Source: Limibacterium fermenti (GTDB taxonomy: Bacteria > Bacteroidota > Bacteroidia > Bacteroidales > Dysgonomonadaceae). Taken from it: a stretch of DNA of 64,000 bases. This document shows positions 1 to 7,828 of the stretch, piece after piece. The notes beneath the pieces were generated by a model. It saw only the letters and a program-made list of their open reading frames with translations, was not told the DNA's origin and ran no database searches. The translations under genes were made by a program, and so were the position numbers. The stretch's first letter is position 1, and every line of letters starts with the position of its first letter. Location of the stretch: NCBI RefSeq assembly GCF_041902845.1, contig NZ_CP159486.1, positions 2,914,001-2,978,000 on the forward strand, read 5' to 3'.

Positions 1-2
1 GG

Positions 3-356
3 GAATACGACAAACCCGGGGCGGACTATTTCGTACAACAATATATCGAACGGTTGCTGGAAAAAGATCCGCAGATCGACACGATCATTTTAGGCTGTAC
101 GCATTATCCGCTCTTATGGGATAAAATACGGCGCTTCACGCCCCAAGGAATACAACTGATGTCGCAAGGAAAGTACATCGCGGAGAGCCTGAAAGATTAC
201 CTGCGCCGCCATCCCGAAATGGAAGTCCGCTGCACTAAAAATGCGACGGTCGATTATTATACCACCGAATCGCCTGAAAAGTTCCGGCGCTCGGCCTCCC
301 TGTTTTTACAGGAAGACATTCACGCACAAAAAGCACTAATGGAATCTAACCGATGA
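3..356 (+). CDS. murI: Glutamate racemase, C-terminal part (cut by window edge)
   Basis: Glutamate racemase interconverts L- and D-glutamate for peptidoglycan synthesis in the cytoplasm. The frame is open from the window edge, so the N-terminal part with the first catalytic cysteine is missing. The visible part carries the hallmark GCTHYPLL motif with the second catalytic Cys and its neighbouring His, followed by a helical C-terminus of ordinary length. The stop overlaps the start of the next gene by four bases (ATGA), which suggests translational coupling. The motif is family-specific, so only the missing 5' end is uncertain. Confidence 0.95.
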   Translation, partial: EYDKPGADYFVQQYIERLLEKDPQIDTIILGCTHYPLLWDKIRRFTPQGIQLMSQGKYIAESLKDYLRRHPEMEVRCTKNATVDYYTTESPEKFRRSASLFLQEDIHAQKALMESNR

Positions 357-895
357 ATTGGCTCGATTTTACCACCGGCGTATTTTTACTGATTGCCTTG
401 ATTAACGGTTACCGCAAGGGATTGATCAACCAGGCGATCGTATTGGCGACCGTCATCTTGTCGGCTGTTTTCGGAGGGAAAGCGGCGAAGATGCTCCTGC
501 CGGAAGTGACGCGGCTGATCGACGTGGCGCCCAATGTCGCGCATGTGCTCTCGTACGTGTTCGCCTTTATCGGTATCGCTATCGTCATTTCACTGATCGG
601 CAGGCTGATCGAAAGGTTTATCGAAGTCATCCATCTGAGTTCCATCAACCGGATGTTGGGTAGCGTGCTCGCCGTCGCCAGCACGATGGTCGTACTGAGC
701 ATTTTCTTAAACCTGGTCTTGATGCTCGATACACAAGAGAATGTTATCAAAAGCAAGACCAAGGAAGAGTCGTTCTTTTTTAATCGTGTGGAAGCGGTAG
801 TACCGGCAATCGTTCCCTATCTCAACAAAGATGTGTGGGAGGAATATATCCCCGAACGATACCGGAAAGAAGTTGAAAAAAAGTATGAAGTATGA
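353..895 (+). CDS. CvpA family inner-membrane protein
   Basis: The 180-residue protein has about four hydrophobic segments (roughly residues 5-25, 28-48, 63-83 and 100-122), then a charged cytoplasmic-looking tail. The N-terminal pattern NWLDFTTG...ALINGYRKGLINQ is typical of the CvpA/colicin V production family. In other bacteria that family affects colicin V export and envelope stress; the biochemical role is not settled. The gene overlaps murI by 4 bp, so the two are probably co-transcribed. Membrane topology is inferred from hydrophobicity only. Confidence 0.85.
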   Translation: MNWLDFTTGVFLLIALINGYRKGLINQAIVLATVILSAVFGGKAAKMLLPEVTRLIDVAPNVAHVLSYVFAFIGIAIVISLIGRLIERFIEVIHLSSINRMLGSVLAVASTMVVLSIFLNLVLMLDTQENVIKSKTKEESFFFNRVEAVVPAIVPYLNKDVWEEYIPERYRKEVEKKYEV

Positions 896-915
896 GGGAG
901 GAAGGAGGAACTGCT

Positions 916-947
916 CATCCATCATACATCATACATCATACATCATA
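916..947 (+). repeat. Heptamer tandem repeat (catcata) after the cvpA-like gene
   Basis: Four near-perfect copies of a 7-bp unit (catcata) start about 20 bp after the stop codon and fill most of the gap before psd. This is one of several 7- or 8-bp arrays in the window placed just after stop codons. Confidence 0.9.
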
Positions 948-958
948 ATTGATTATAC

Positions 959-1645
959 ATGAGAATTCATCGCGAAGGAAGGAAACAGGTAATAGGGGGA
1001 TTGGCAGGCATGGCCTTGCTGAATGCCGGGTTATTTTATTTCCTCTCGTCCCTTGTTGTGCCGGTCATAGTCCTGTGCCTGTCATTGTTCGGGGCCTATA
1101 CGCTCATCTCGTTCTACAAGGAGCCGCACAAACCGGCGCCGCCACGCAGGGAGGGATATATCAATTCGCCCAACGACGGCAAGGTGGTGGCTATCGAACG
1201 GGTGTTCGAGAAAGATTTTCTGCAAACCCATTGCATACAGATTTCCGTATATATGACCTTTTTCAACGCCCATTCCAATTGGGTGCCCGTCACGGGAAAG
1301 GTAACGCACGTGTCTCACCGAGCGGGCAATTATCATCTGGCATACCTTCCCAAGTCGAGTTGCGAGAACGAGCACTCGAACATTGTGATCGTCCCGCCGC
1401 AAGGACCGCCGATCCTCACGCGTCAGATTGCGGGCGCTTTCGCCCGAAGGATTGTCACGTATCTTCACGAGGGACAAGAAGTCATAAGCGGCGAACCGTT
1501 AGGGTTCATCAAATTCGGCTCGCGCATGGATGTCTTCATCCCCGAGGATAGCGAAGTGCTGGTCAAGATTGGCGATCAGGTGCGGGCGAACAAAACGTAC
1601 CTGGCACGACTAAACAATGCACAATGGACAATTAACAATGGATAA
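959..1645 (+). CDS. psd: Phosphatidylserine decarboxylase proenzyme
   Basis: The enzyme decarboxylates phosphatidylserine to phosphatidylethanolamine at the inner membrane. The 228-residue protein is the short PSD form. A hydrophobic N-terminal segment lies at about residues 12-50. The self-cleavage site is in FGSRMDVF near residues 186-193, where the Gly-Ser bond is the expected point of pyruvoyl-serine formation. A His-rich substrate region (FFNAHSNW, VSHRAGNY) precedes it. pssA follows, so the two steps of PE synthesis are adjacent. The last ten residues and the stop codon lie inside a heptamer repeat (units such as aacaatg and cacaatg), so the C-terminal tail NNAQWTINNG is repeat-derived and probably dispensable. 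Confidence 0.95.
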   Translation: MRIHREGRKQVIGGLAGMALLNAGLFYFLSSLVVPVIVLCLSLFGAYTLISFYKEPHKPAPPRREGYINSPNDGKVVAIERVFEKDFLQTHCIQISVYMTFFNAHSNWVPVTGKVTHVSHRAGNYHLAYLPKSSCENEHSNIVIVPPQGPPILTRQIAGAFARRIVTYLHEGQEVISGEPLGFIKFGSRMDVFIPEDSEVLVKIGDQVRANKTYLARLNNAQWTINNG

Positions 1646-1720
1646 TGCACAATGCCGGTGACCGATGACTGGAGACTTGTGACTGGAGACCGGAGACCAG
1701 TGACTGGAGACCAGTGACTA
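1613..1720 (+). repeat. Two 7/14-bp tandem repeats spanning the psd stop codon
   Basis: Six heptamers of the aacaatg/cacaatg type run from 1613 to 1654 across the psd stop codon. A second array of 14-bp units (tgactggagaccag, itself 2 x 7) runs from 1666 to 1720. Together they fill nearly the whole psd-pssA gap. The second unit resembles the octamer found inside porL. Confidence 0.9.
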
Positions 1721-1733
1721 AAAACAAACAAAA

Positions 1734-2441
1734 ATGAAACATCTTCCGAACATACTTACCTTGAGCAACTTGTTTTCGGGATGCATCGCTACGGTGATGG
1801 CTTTTCAAGGGGACTTTAAAGCGGTGGTGATCTGGGTGATCGTGGCGGCGGTATTCGATTTCTTCGACGGCTTTGCCGCACGCTTGCTGCACGCGCCCTC
1901 GGCGATAGGCAAAGAACTCGACTCGCTGGCCGATGTCATCAGCTTCGGACTGGCGCCGGCAAGTGCGGTATTCGTATTACTGCGCGACTTTACGCTTTAC
2001 CCGGCTTTCGTCGCACCGCTGGAAACGATCATTCCTTACGCGGCTTTCCTTATTCCGGTGTTTTCGGCCTTGAGGCTGGCTAAATTCAACATCGACGAAC
2101 GGCAAACAACCGGCTTTATAGGCCTCCCTACTCCCGCCAACGGACTGTTTTGGATAAGCTATTGCTTCGGCGTACAACCCCTGGCCTACCTGCATCCGTC
2201 GCTGTTCTATTCCACTATCGGCTTTATCTTGGTGCTCTCGCTCTTGATGGTCGCCGAAATACCCATGTTCTCCCTGAAAGTGAAAAAGCTGCGCTTGAAA
2301 GGCAATGAGCGGCAGGTATTGCTCATTGTCTTGACAATCGCCTTTGTCGCCCTTTGGGGCATTATAGGCATCGCTTGGGGCATGCTGGCCTATATCGCCA
2401 TCTCCCTGATGACGCAATCATACAGGGCGGAGAATCGTTAA
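1734..2441 (+). CDS. pssA: CDP-diacylglycerol--serine O-phosphatidyltransferase
   Basis: This enzyme makes phosphatidylserine from CDP-diacylglycerol and L-serine, supplying the substrate of Psd. The CDP-alcohol phosphotransferase motif D-G-x2-A-R-x8-G-x3-D-x3-D is complete at residues 45-67 (Asp45, Gly46, Ala49, Arg50, Gly59, Asp63, Asp67). Several membrane segments surround and follow it. Length (235 residues) is normal for the family. It lies directly after psd in the same orientation. Confidence 0.95.
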   Translation: MKHLPNILTLSNLFSGCIATVMAFQGDFKAVVIWVIVAAVFDFFDGFAARLLHAPSAIGKELDSLADVISFGLAPASAVFVLLRDFTLYPAFVAPLETIIPYAAFLIPVFSALRLAKFNIDERQTTGFIGLPTPANGLFWISYCFGVQPLAYLHPSLFYSTIGFILVLSLLMVAEIPMFSLKVKKLRLKGNERQVLLIVLTIAFVALWGIIGIAWGMLAYIAISLMTQSYRAENR

Positions 2442-2454
2442 ATAATCAAAAGCA

Positions 2455-2487
2455 TTGATCTGCATTCTATTATTCATTGTATCTTTA
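2455..2487 (+). promoter_or_regulatory. Possible Bacteroidota-type promoter for the DUF4834 gene
   Basis: TATCTTTA at 2480-2487 is one base off the -7 consensus TAnnTTTG. A weak TTGA lies about 20 bp upstream. The start codon follows at 2520. This is a consensus match only. Confidence 0.4.
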
Positions 2488-2519
2488 CTCTCGGATAACT
2501 GAAAACTTAAAACAACGAT

Positions 2520-2774
2520 ATGGGATTTATACTTAAAATTATCTTATTCTTTATTGTCATCTCCTTTCTTTTCAGGGCTTTTTTCGCATGGGTTTCCCAT
2601 ATTGCCGGCAAAAAGAGTACGCCTCCGGGCACGCGCCAACAGAGCCGCCCGTCGCCCTCCGAACCCGAAACGCAGGAAGAGCGCATCATCTCTTATCAGA
2701 AGAAAAGTTTCGAAACCACCGAAGCGGAAGATGTCGACTTCGTAGAAATAAAGGACCGAGACAAAGAACAATAG
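2520..2774 (+). CDS. DUF4834 family small membrane protein
   Basis: The 84-residue protein has one N-terminal hydrophobic segment (about residues 3-27) and a polar, charged tail rich in Glu and Lys. Size, topology and position directly after pssA match the DUF4834 family of Bacteroidota, whose function is unknown. Its last 55 bp lie inside the left copy of a 325-bp direct repeat made by the neighbouring insertion element. Because the repeat preserves the 3' end, the gene is intact. Family assignment rests on pattern and context. Confidence 0.7.
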   Translation: MGFILKIILFFIVISFLFRAFFAWVSHIAGKKSTPPGTRQQSRPSPSEPETQEERIISYQKKSFETTEAEDVDFVEIKDRDKEQ

Positions 2775-3044
2775 AGCCGAGATGTCGTTGCGGACTTAAC
2801 CCGCAGGCCCCTGATAAAATGACATTACTTCACCTATTCCTTTTTCATCAAATCGGTAAAAAACAGTTCGCGGTATGACTCTCCGATGGCAATTTCATAA
2901 TCCTCGATAAAGACATCGTTGTTATCGAACGAGTCGATATGCTCCTTATTCACAATAGACGAACGGTTAACGCGCAAAAATACACGTTGAGGTAACAACT
3001 CATGAATACCCTTGATGTTCAACCGGGTGATCAGCCGCCTGTTT
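2720..3044 (+). repeat. Left copy of the 325-bp direct repeat flanking the IS1634-type element
   Basis: Bases 2720-3044 match 4728-5052 at a constant offset of 2008 bp. I see one difference, near 3022/5030 (c versus t). The segment holds the end of the DUF4834 gene, the intergenic gap and the 3' part of the response regulator gene. Because both flanks of the IS carry it, it is best read as a long target-site duplication, a known habit of the IS1634/IS1549 group. Confidence 0.95.
2834..3044 (-). pseudogene. Duplicated 3' fragment of the LytTR response regulator gene
   Basis: On the minus strand this piece encodes the last 67 or so residues of the LytTR DNA-binding domain, identical to the end of the intact regulator at 4842-5558. 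It lacks the receiver domain and begins at the IS boundary. It is a by-product of target duplication and not a separate gene. Confidence 0.9.
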
Positions 3045-3094
3045 CCTGACTTCGACACTTTTAAAACTCTCTTTTTATAACCATCTCATATTTA

Positions 3095-3134
3095 TATATT
3101 TGCGTATTTTGCGACACCAAAATGGGTGTCGCAA
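3095..3134 (+). promoter_or_regulatory. IS promoter element and 5' hairpin before the transposase
   Basis: TATATTTG at 3095-3102 fits the Bacteroidota -7 consensus. It is followed by a 10-bp stem (ttgcgacacc at 3109-3118, ggtgtcgcaa at 3125-3134) between promoter and start codon. Such leader hairpins in other IS elements damp transposase translation from outside transcripts; that role here is inference. Confidence 0.5.
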
Positions 3135-3159
3135 GCAAGAAAAGTCCTAATTTTGCGGT

Positions 3160-4704
3160 ATGTATGTACGCAAAAAACGAAACAGGTCGGGCAGTACCAG
3201 TGTTGTTATCGTTGATAAAAGCACCGGCAAAATCCGTTATTTGAAAACAATCGGTACCAGTTCTGATGAAAAAGAAATTGAGATGTTTTATCAATCGGGC
3301 AAAAAATGGATTTCCAAGCAAGTTGGCGTGCGTGATATGTTCCGGGAAGCGCAACGAAAAGAAGAGGAAAAACAAGTTACCGAACATCTTTTGAGTAATA
3401 TTGAAAACATCTTGCTTAATGGAACTCAACTGATACTGAATCAGGTTTTCAAACTTATTGGTTTTGACTCCATAGATGATGAGATATTGAAGCATTTGGT
3501 TATAGCACGACTGTGTCAGCCTTCAAGTAAGGCAGGTACGGTTGATTATCTTCAGTCTTATTTTGACGAAGATATTGAATTGCACAAGATTTACAGGTAT
3601 CTTGACAAATTATACAACACACAGCAGGATAAGGTGCAAAGAATCAGTGTAGCGCACACTAAAAAGATTTTAGGAGGTGCCATTGGGCTTGTGTTTTACG
3701 ACGTAACCACGCTCTATTTTGAAACGGATGAGAGCGACGACTTGCGGGAAAGGGGCTTTTCCAAAGACGGTAAACACGCCCAACCGCAGATTGTTTTAGG
3801 TTTGTTGGTCAGTAAAGGCGGCTATCCGTTGAGTTACTCGATTTTCAATGGTTCTCAATACGAAGGACGAACAATGATTCCAATCGTAGAAGATTTTGTG
3901 AAACGCTTCGATTTGGAAGATTTTGTGGTTGTAGCCGATTCGGGATTGATGAATAAAAGCAATATCTCTCTTTTAGAATCAGGCGGCTACAAATACATTA
4001 TCGGGGCAAGGATAAAGAATGAAAACGAAGAAATCAAGCAATGGATTTTATCGTTGAAAAAGCAGGACGGACTATTTCATGAACTTGTCAAGTTGGCCCA
4101 ATCACGCTTGGTTGTGGGTTATACCGACAAACGGGCAAAGAAAGATAAATATAACCGCGAAAAGGGAATAAAACGCTTGAAATCAGCCTGTAAAAGCGGA
4201 CAGCTTACCAAAGAAAACATCAACAAGCGCGGTTATAACAAGTTTTTGGAAATATCTGATAATGTAAAAGTTTCAATCAATCAAGAGAAAATCATCGAAG
4301 ACGAGAAATGGGACGGTTTGAAAGGTTACATCACCAACACAGACCTGCCTGCAAAAGAAGTTTACGAGCAATACAGCGGGCTGTGGCAGGTTGAAAACGC
4401 GTTTAGGGTAACTAAGGGCAAAATTGAGTTACGACCAATGTTTCACTTTACCCATGAACGGATAGAGGCGCATGTTTGCCTCTGTTTCGTGGCATACAAG
4501 GTTTATAAGGAATTGGAACGAATATTGAAAAACAACAATATAGGCTTGAGTGTGGATAAAGTTTTGAATATTTCCAAAACAATTACTACCTTGAAAATCA
4601 GGTTGCCACTCAGTGGCGAAACGCTTACCAAAACCATGCTGCTGACAGCTCGGCACAAGTCTATCGCCCGATTGTTCGACCCTGATTTCTGGAAAATCGG
4701 TTAG
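3160..4704 (+). CDS. IS1634 family DDE transposase
   Basis: The 514-residue protein opens with MYVRKKRNRSGSTSVVIVDK, the usual start of IS1634-family transposases of Bacteroidota. DDE-region signatures include FYDVTTLYFE, VVADSGLMN, and a C-terminal block with YSGLWQVENAFRVTK (the Y-(2)-R-(3)-E-(6)-K-like signature of the IS4 superfamily), followed by RPMFHFTHERIEAHVCLCF. Length is full and no frameshift is visible, so the enzyme may be active. A 5'-terminal relative lies broken near 54.9 kb. Confidence 0.92.
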   Translation: MYVRKKRNRSGSTSVVIVDKSTGKIRYLKTIGTSSDEKEIEMFYQSGKKWISKQVGVRDMFREAQRKEEEKQVTEHLLSNIENILLNGTQLILNQVFKLIGFDSIDDEILKHLVIARLCQPSSKAGTVDYLQSYFDEDIELHKIYRYLDKLYNTQQDKVQRISVAHTKKILGGAIGLVFYDVTTLYFETDESDDLRERGFSKDGKHAQPQIVLGLLVSKGGYPLSYSIFNGSQYEGRTMIPIVEDFVKRFDLEDFVVVADSGLMNKSNISLLESGGYKYIIGARIKNENEEIKQWILSLKKQDGLFHELVKLAQSRLVVGYTDKRAKKDKYNREKGIKRLKSACKSGQLTKENINKRGYNKFLEISDNVKVSINQEKIIEDEKWDGLKGYITNTDLPAKEVYEQYSGLWQVENAFRVTKGKIELRPMFHFTHERIEAHVCLCFVAYKVYKELERILKNNNIGLSVDKVLNISKTITTLKIRLPLSGETLTKTMLLTARHKSIARLFDPDFWKIG

Positions 4705-4727
4705 GGTGTCGCATTGTCGAAGTCAGG

Positions 4728-5052
4728 CGAAGCGGAAGATGTCGACTTCGTAGAAATAAAGGACCGAGACAAAGAACAATAGAGCCGAGATGTCGTTGCG
4801 GACTTAACCCGCAGGCCCCTGATAAAATGACATTACTTCACCTATTCCTTTTTCATCAAATCGGTAAAAAACAGTTCGCGGTATGACTCTCCGATGGCAA
4901 TTTCATAATCCTCGATAAAGACATCGTTGTTATCGAACGAGTCGATATGCTCCTTATTCACAATAGACGAACGGTTAACGCGCAAAAATACACGTTGAGG
5001 TAACAACTCATGAATACCCTTGATGTTCAATCGGGTGATCAGCCGCCTGTTT
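4728..5052 (+). repeat. Right copy of the 325-bp direct repeat flanking the IS1634-type element
   Basis: This copy matches 2720-3044 with one visible mismatch. Here it is continuous with the intact response regulator gene on the minus strand. The tail of the DUF4834 gene at its left edge (4728-4782) is the duplicated fragment. Confidence 0.95.
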
Positions 5053-5558
5053 TGCAACTGAATAACGACATAGTCCTTCAATCCTTCGATGAACAGGATT
5101 TCGTCAAACCGTACTTTAAAAAAACGCCGTTCAGACCGGATAAAAATGTGGTGTTCTCCAGTATTTTCCACCGCAGTCCGCTGTTCCTCGGCCATCAGCA
5201 GTTGATGGTAGCCGATGGCTTTATCCACAGCTTTACGAAAGCGTGTTCCATCAATAGGTTTTACAAGATAATCCACCGCATCCACTTCGTAACTGTCGAC
5301 GGCATATTCGGAAAAAGCGGTAGTAAAGATGACCAGAGTCTGACGGGGAATGCTGCGGGCAAACTCCAAGCCGTTGACACCCGACATTTGAATATCCAGA
5401 AAGACTAAATCCACCGCATGGTTTTCCATAAACAGTGAAGCCGATTCGGCGCTGTTGAACTCGCCAGTCAATTCCAATTGAGGAATCCCAATAAGGCTCT
5501 TTTTTATTCCGATGCGGGCAATGGGCTCATCGTCAACAATAATACACTTCATTTTCAT
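4842..5558 (-). CDS. LytTR-family (LytR/AlgR-type) response regulator
   Basis: The 238-residue protein has an N-terminal receiver domain with acidic residues at D9, D10 and E11, the phosphoacceptor Asp55 in VFLDIQMSG, and the conserved Lys in LVKPID. A C-terminal LytTR DNA-binding domain follows from about residue 135 (IFIRSERRFFKVRFDEILFI). It overlaps the upstream histidine kinase by 26 bp, so the pair is translated together and almost certainly signals as a unit. Its 3' 211 bp are duplicated on the far side of the IS. Targets are not shown; the TonB-dependent receptor gene upstream in the same direction is a candidate. Confidence 0.93.
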   Translation of the reverse strand: MKMKCIIVDDEPIARIGIKKSLIGIPQLELTGEFNSAESASLFMENHAVDLVFLDIQMSGVNGLEFARSIPRQTLVIFTTAFSEYAVDSYEVDAVDYLVKPIDGTRFRKAVDKAIGYHQLLMAEEQRTAVENTGEHHIFIRSERRFFKVRFDEILFIEGLKDYVVIQLQNRRLITRLNIKGIHELLPQRVFLRVNRSSIVNKEHIDSFDNNDVFIEDYEIAIGESYRELFFTDLMKKE

Positions 5559-6612
5559 CGAGTTTAATCTGTAAATTCACCGTATACACCGTCACTCTAT
5601 CTTTAATCGTCAAGATGTAACGTTGAGGAAACAACAATTCGAGGCGGCGTTGTATATTGGCCAATCCCAAGCCACTACTCTCATGAGCCACAGAACAAAT
5701 CCGCTTGGAATTTTCACAAACAAAATGCAGACCGCCTTCAATCCAATCGAACGAAAGGTGCACATAGGCTTCCATCCCATCTGTATTATGTTTTACGGCA
5801 TTTTCCACAAAAGGGATAAAGAGCAAAGGAGGAATACGGACTTCTTCGGGTAGGCTTTTTTGCTCGACGGTATAGTCAAAATGATCACGCCGTGTTTTTT
5901 CCAGCTCCAGAAAATCCGTCAGAAAGGCGATATCGGAGGCCAACAGCACATGGTCGCGGCCACTGTCTTCAAATTGATAACGCAAAAGGTCGTCAAGGCG
6001 GGAAAGGATATGGGAAGACAAGCTGGGATTTTCTTCCGCCATAATATTTGCGTTGTTCAACATATTGAAAAGGAAATGCGGATTGATTTGGCTTTTCAGA
6101 TATTGCAATTCCGACTGCAACGCGGCGGTTTGCAACTCATTTCTCCGATGCCCGTAACGTAACCAATAGCGGAAGAACAAAGCAGCCGAACTCCCAGCAA
6201 TCAACAGGCCAATGGAAAAGACCGACGAAAACAATGTGAGCAAAATCGCCGATATATCGTGTCCTCTTACCGGCCCTTCAGAATCCTCAAACAGCGATTG
6301 TATCACGACGGCGATTAAAAGAATGACAGCAATTAAGACTATGACCGAAAGGAGATATCTCACCATCTTATTTTTTATGAGAAACCGGGGTGCCAGCCAA
6401 TATATATTGATATACACCAACAAATTGATGATAAAATAATACCCTATCCATCCGTAAAACCGCCCGGAAGAGAAATTGACATCTCCGAATCCGTCAATCA
6501 AACTACTGAAACTAATCAGAAGAATCATTCCTTGCAACAACACATGCCGAAGAAGCCGGTTTCGTGGATTCAAGAGGAAATCGCTTATTCTAAACTCATG
6601 AGTGTCAATCAT
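5533..6612 (-). CDS. Sensor histidine kinase, LytS/His_kinase type
   Basis: The 359-residue membrane sensor has four hydrophobic segments in its first 150 residues and no large periplasmic domain. A His_kinase (PF06580-type) module follows with phosphoacceptor His179 in INPHFLFN. The ATPase domain keeps the N-box (FVENAVKH) and G-box (GLGLANIQRR). It overlaps the regulator gene by 26 bp and the upstream kinase-like gene by 8 bp. This is the catalytically complete kinase of the cluster and the likely phosphodonor of the LytTR regulator. Confidence 0.93.
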   Translation of the reverse strand: MIDTHEFRISDFLLNPRNRLLRHVLLQGMILLISFSSLIDGFGDVNFSSGRFYGWIGYYFIINLLVYINIYWLAPRFLIKNKMVRYLLSVIVLIAVILLIAVVIQSLFEDSEGPVRGHDISAILLTLFSSVFSIGLLIAGSSAALFFRYWLRYGHRRNELQTAALQSELQYLKSQINPHFLFNMLNNANIMAEENPSLSSHILSRLDDLLRYQFEDSGRDHVLLASDIAFLTDFLELEKTRRDHFDYTVEQKSLPEEVRIPPLLFIPFVENAVKHNTDGMEAYVHLSFDWIEGGLHFVCENSKRICSVAHESSGLGLANIQRRLELLFPQRYILTIKDRVTVYTVNLQIKLDENEVYYC

Positions 6613-7660
6613 TATTTTCCAGTTTAAGAGTGATGGAATCTGTGTCGTAATTCAAGCAGTAGACCTCGGGATAGAGCAATTCGATACGTTGCCTCACCGG
6701 TTGCAAAGCGGAAGTGTCGGTGCTGAAATACGCGTTCTCCAACCGGCAGGTAAACTGCAGGCCATCGCCTGAATGCTCGAAAGATAGATGTATAAACGGA
6801 TTCTCTCCTATATGGATATGCTCTACGGCATACCGGACAAAAGGCATGAACAACAAAGGGGGAATCCACATCGGCTGCATGCTTTCCTCCACCTGTACGG
6901 AATAATCAAACCGACAGGAACAGATACGTTCCAATTTCAAATAATCGGATATAAAATTCACTTCGGCTTGCAACAATACTTTCTCCCTTCGGCAATCATA
7001 TAGTTGATACCTTAACAATTGACTGAGCTGAAAGAGTATTACTGAAACCTTGCTGGAATCGTTCTGCACCAGGTCGGAAGTCAGCCTAAGGACGGCCGAA
7101 ATAAATGCAGGATTAAGTTGTTCCTTAAATGTCCGTATTTCGGTTTGGACTTTCTGTTTTTCCAATTGCGCCACCTCCTCGCGCTCATTGTTCCATTGTC
7201 GTAACAGCGCGGTGGCCGAAAGCCCGAATAGGCAAATCATATTTGTCAGAAAAAAAGAGAAGAAATCTCCGATACTACCCGGCTTCAAATGACTTAAATA
7301 GTATGTGGGGGATAAGCCGAGATAGAGAGCGAGTTCCTGTGTAGTCTGCAAAAAGACAAAGATAAAAACCACCCCCGAAAGCAGGAAAATATATTTCGAA
7401 TACTTTCCCTTGAACAGATAGTGCGGCAACAGATAATATAAGTTGAGATAGGCCACCGCCAAATAAACCGCGAATATACTCACCACAAAAAAGATCCACA
7501 GCGGCAAGGAAATACCGGGATAGAGTTGATAACAATGCACCTGTCTCCCTAACGCGATAATAGCCAACGCGAATGCCAACAATGCATGACGCCCCACCCT
7601 GAACGGCTTACCGAACAGGAAACGATACACAAAAGATATTGAAGCAATTTCCGTATTCAT
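6605..7660 (-). CDS. Degenerate histidine-kinase homologue (probable pseudokinase)
   Basis: The 351-residue protein has the same layout as the downstream kinase: membrane segments up to about residue 155, then a His_kinase-like module. The phosphoacceptor His is replaced by Ala185 (LNPAFISA instead of INPHFLFN). The N-box Asn is lost (FVRYAVEH) and the G-box glycines are absent (ALQPVRQRIELL). The frame is open and full length, so this looks like a conserved non-catalytic partner and not decay. It could heterodimerise with the active kinase; that is inference. A TACTTTTG (-7-like) at 7742-7749 on the minus strand could drive the three signalling genes separately from the receptor gene. Confidence 0.88.
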   Translation of the reverse strand: MNTEIASISFVYRFLFGKPFRVGRHALLAFALAIIALGRQVHCYQLYPGISLPLWIFFVVSIFAVYLAVAYLNLYYLLPHYLFKGKYSKYIFLLSGVVFIFVFLQTTQELALYLGLSPTYYLSHLKPGSIGDFFSFFLTNMICLFGLSATALLRQWNNEREEVAQLEKQKVQTEIRTFKEQLNPAFISAVLRLTSDLVQNDSSKVSVILFQLSQLLRYQLYDCRREKVLLQAEVNFISDYLKLERICSCRFDYSVQVEESMQPMWIPPLLFMPFVRYAVEHIHIGENPFIHLSFEHSGDGLQFTCRLENAYFSTDTSALQPVRQRIELLYPEVYCLNYDTDSITLKLENND

Positions 7661-7828
7661 TACAATCTTTTATTCTCTTTTTTTGCGTTATCACAAGCTT
7701 GAGCCACCATTCCATCGGTTGTGTCCGCCCTGCCGTTCCTCCAAAAGTACAGTATTTTTCCCATATAATCTTTCTACTATCCTGTAAATTATTCGAGGAT
7801 TGCGGGTCAATCCCTTTATCCTCTCATC

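Larger units (their letters stand above)
3045..4727 (+). mobile_element. IS1634-type insertion sequence, complete, 1683 bp
   Basis: The ends are defined by where the 325-bp flanking repeat stops. They carry a perfect 13-bp terminal inverted repeat: cctgacttcgaca at 3045-3057 and its complement at 4715-4727. The element holds one transposase gene. The near-identical flanking copies suggest a recent insertion. The element sits between two convergent genes and leaves both intact. Confidence 0.95.

Noticed and set aside
2588..2878. Overlapping frames within the DUF4834 gene
   Set aside because: Shadows of a short gene; the DUF4834 frame alone has a membrane helix and correct context.
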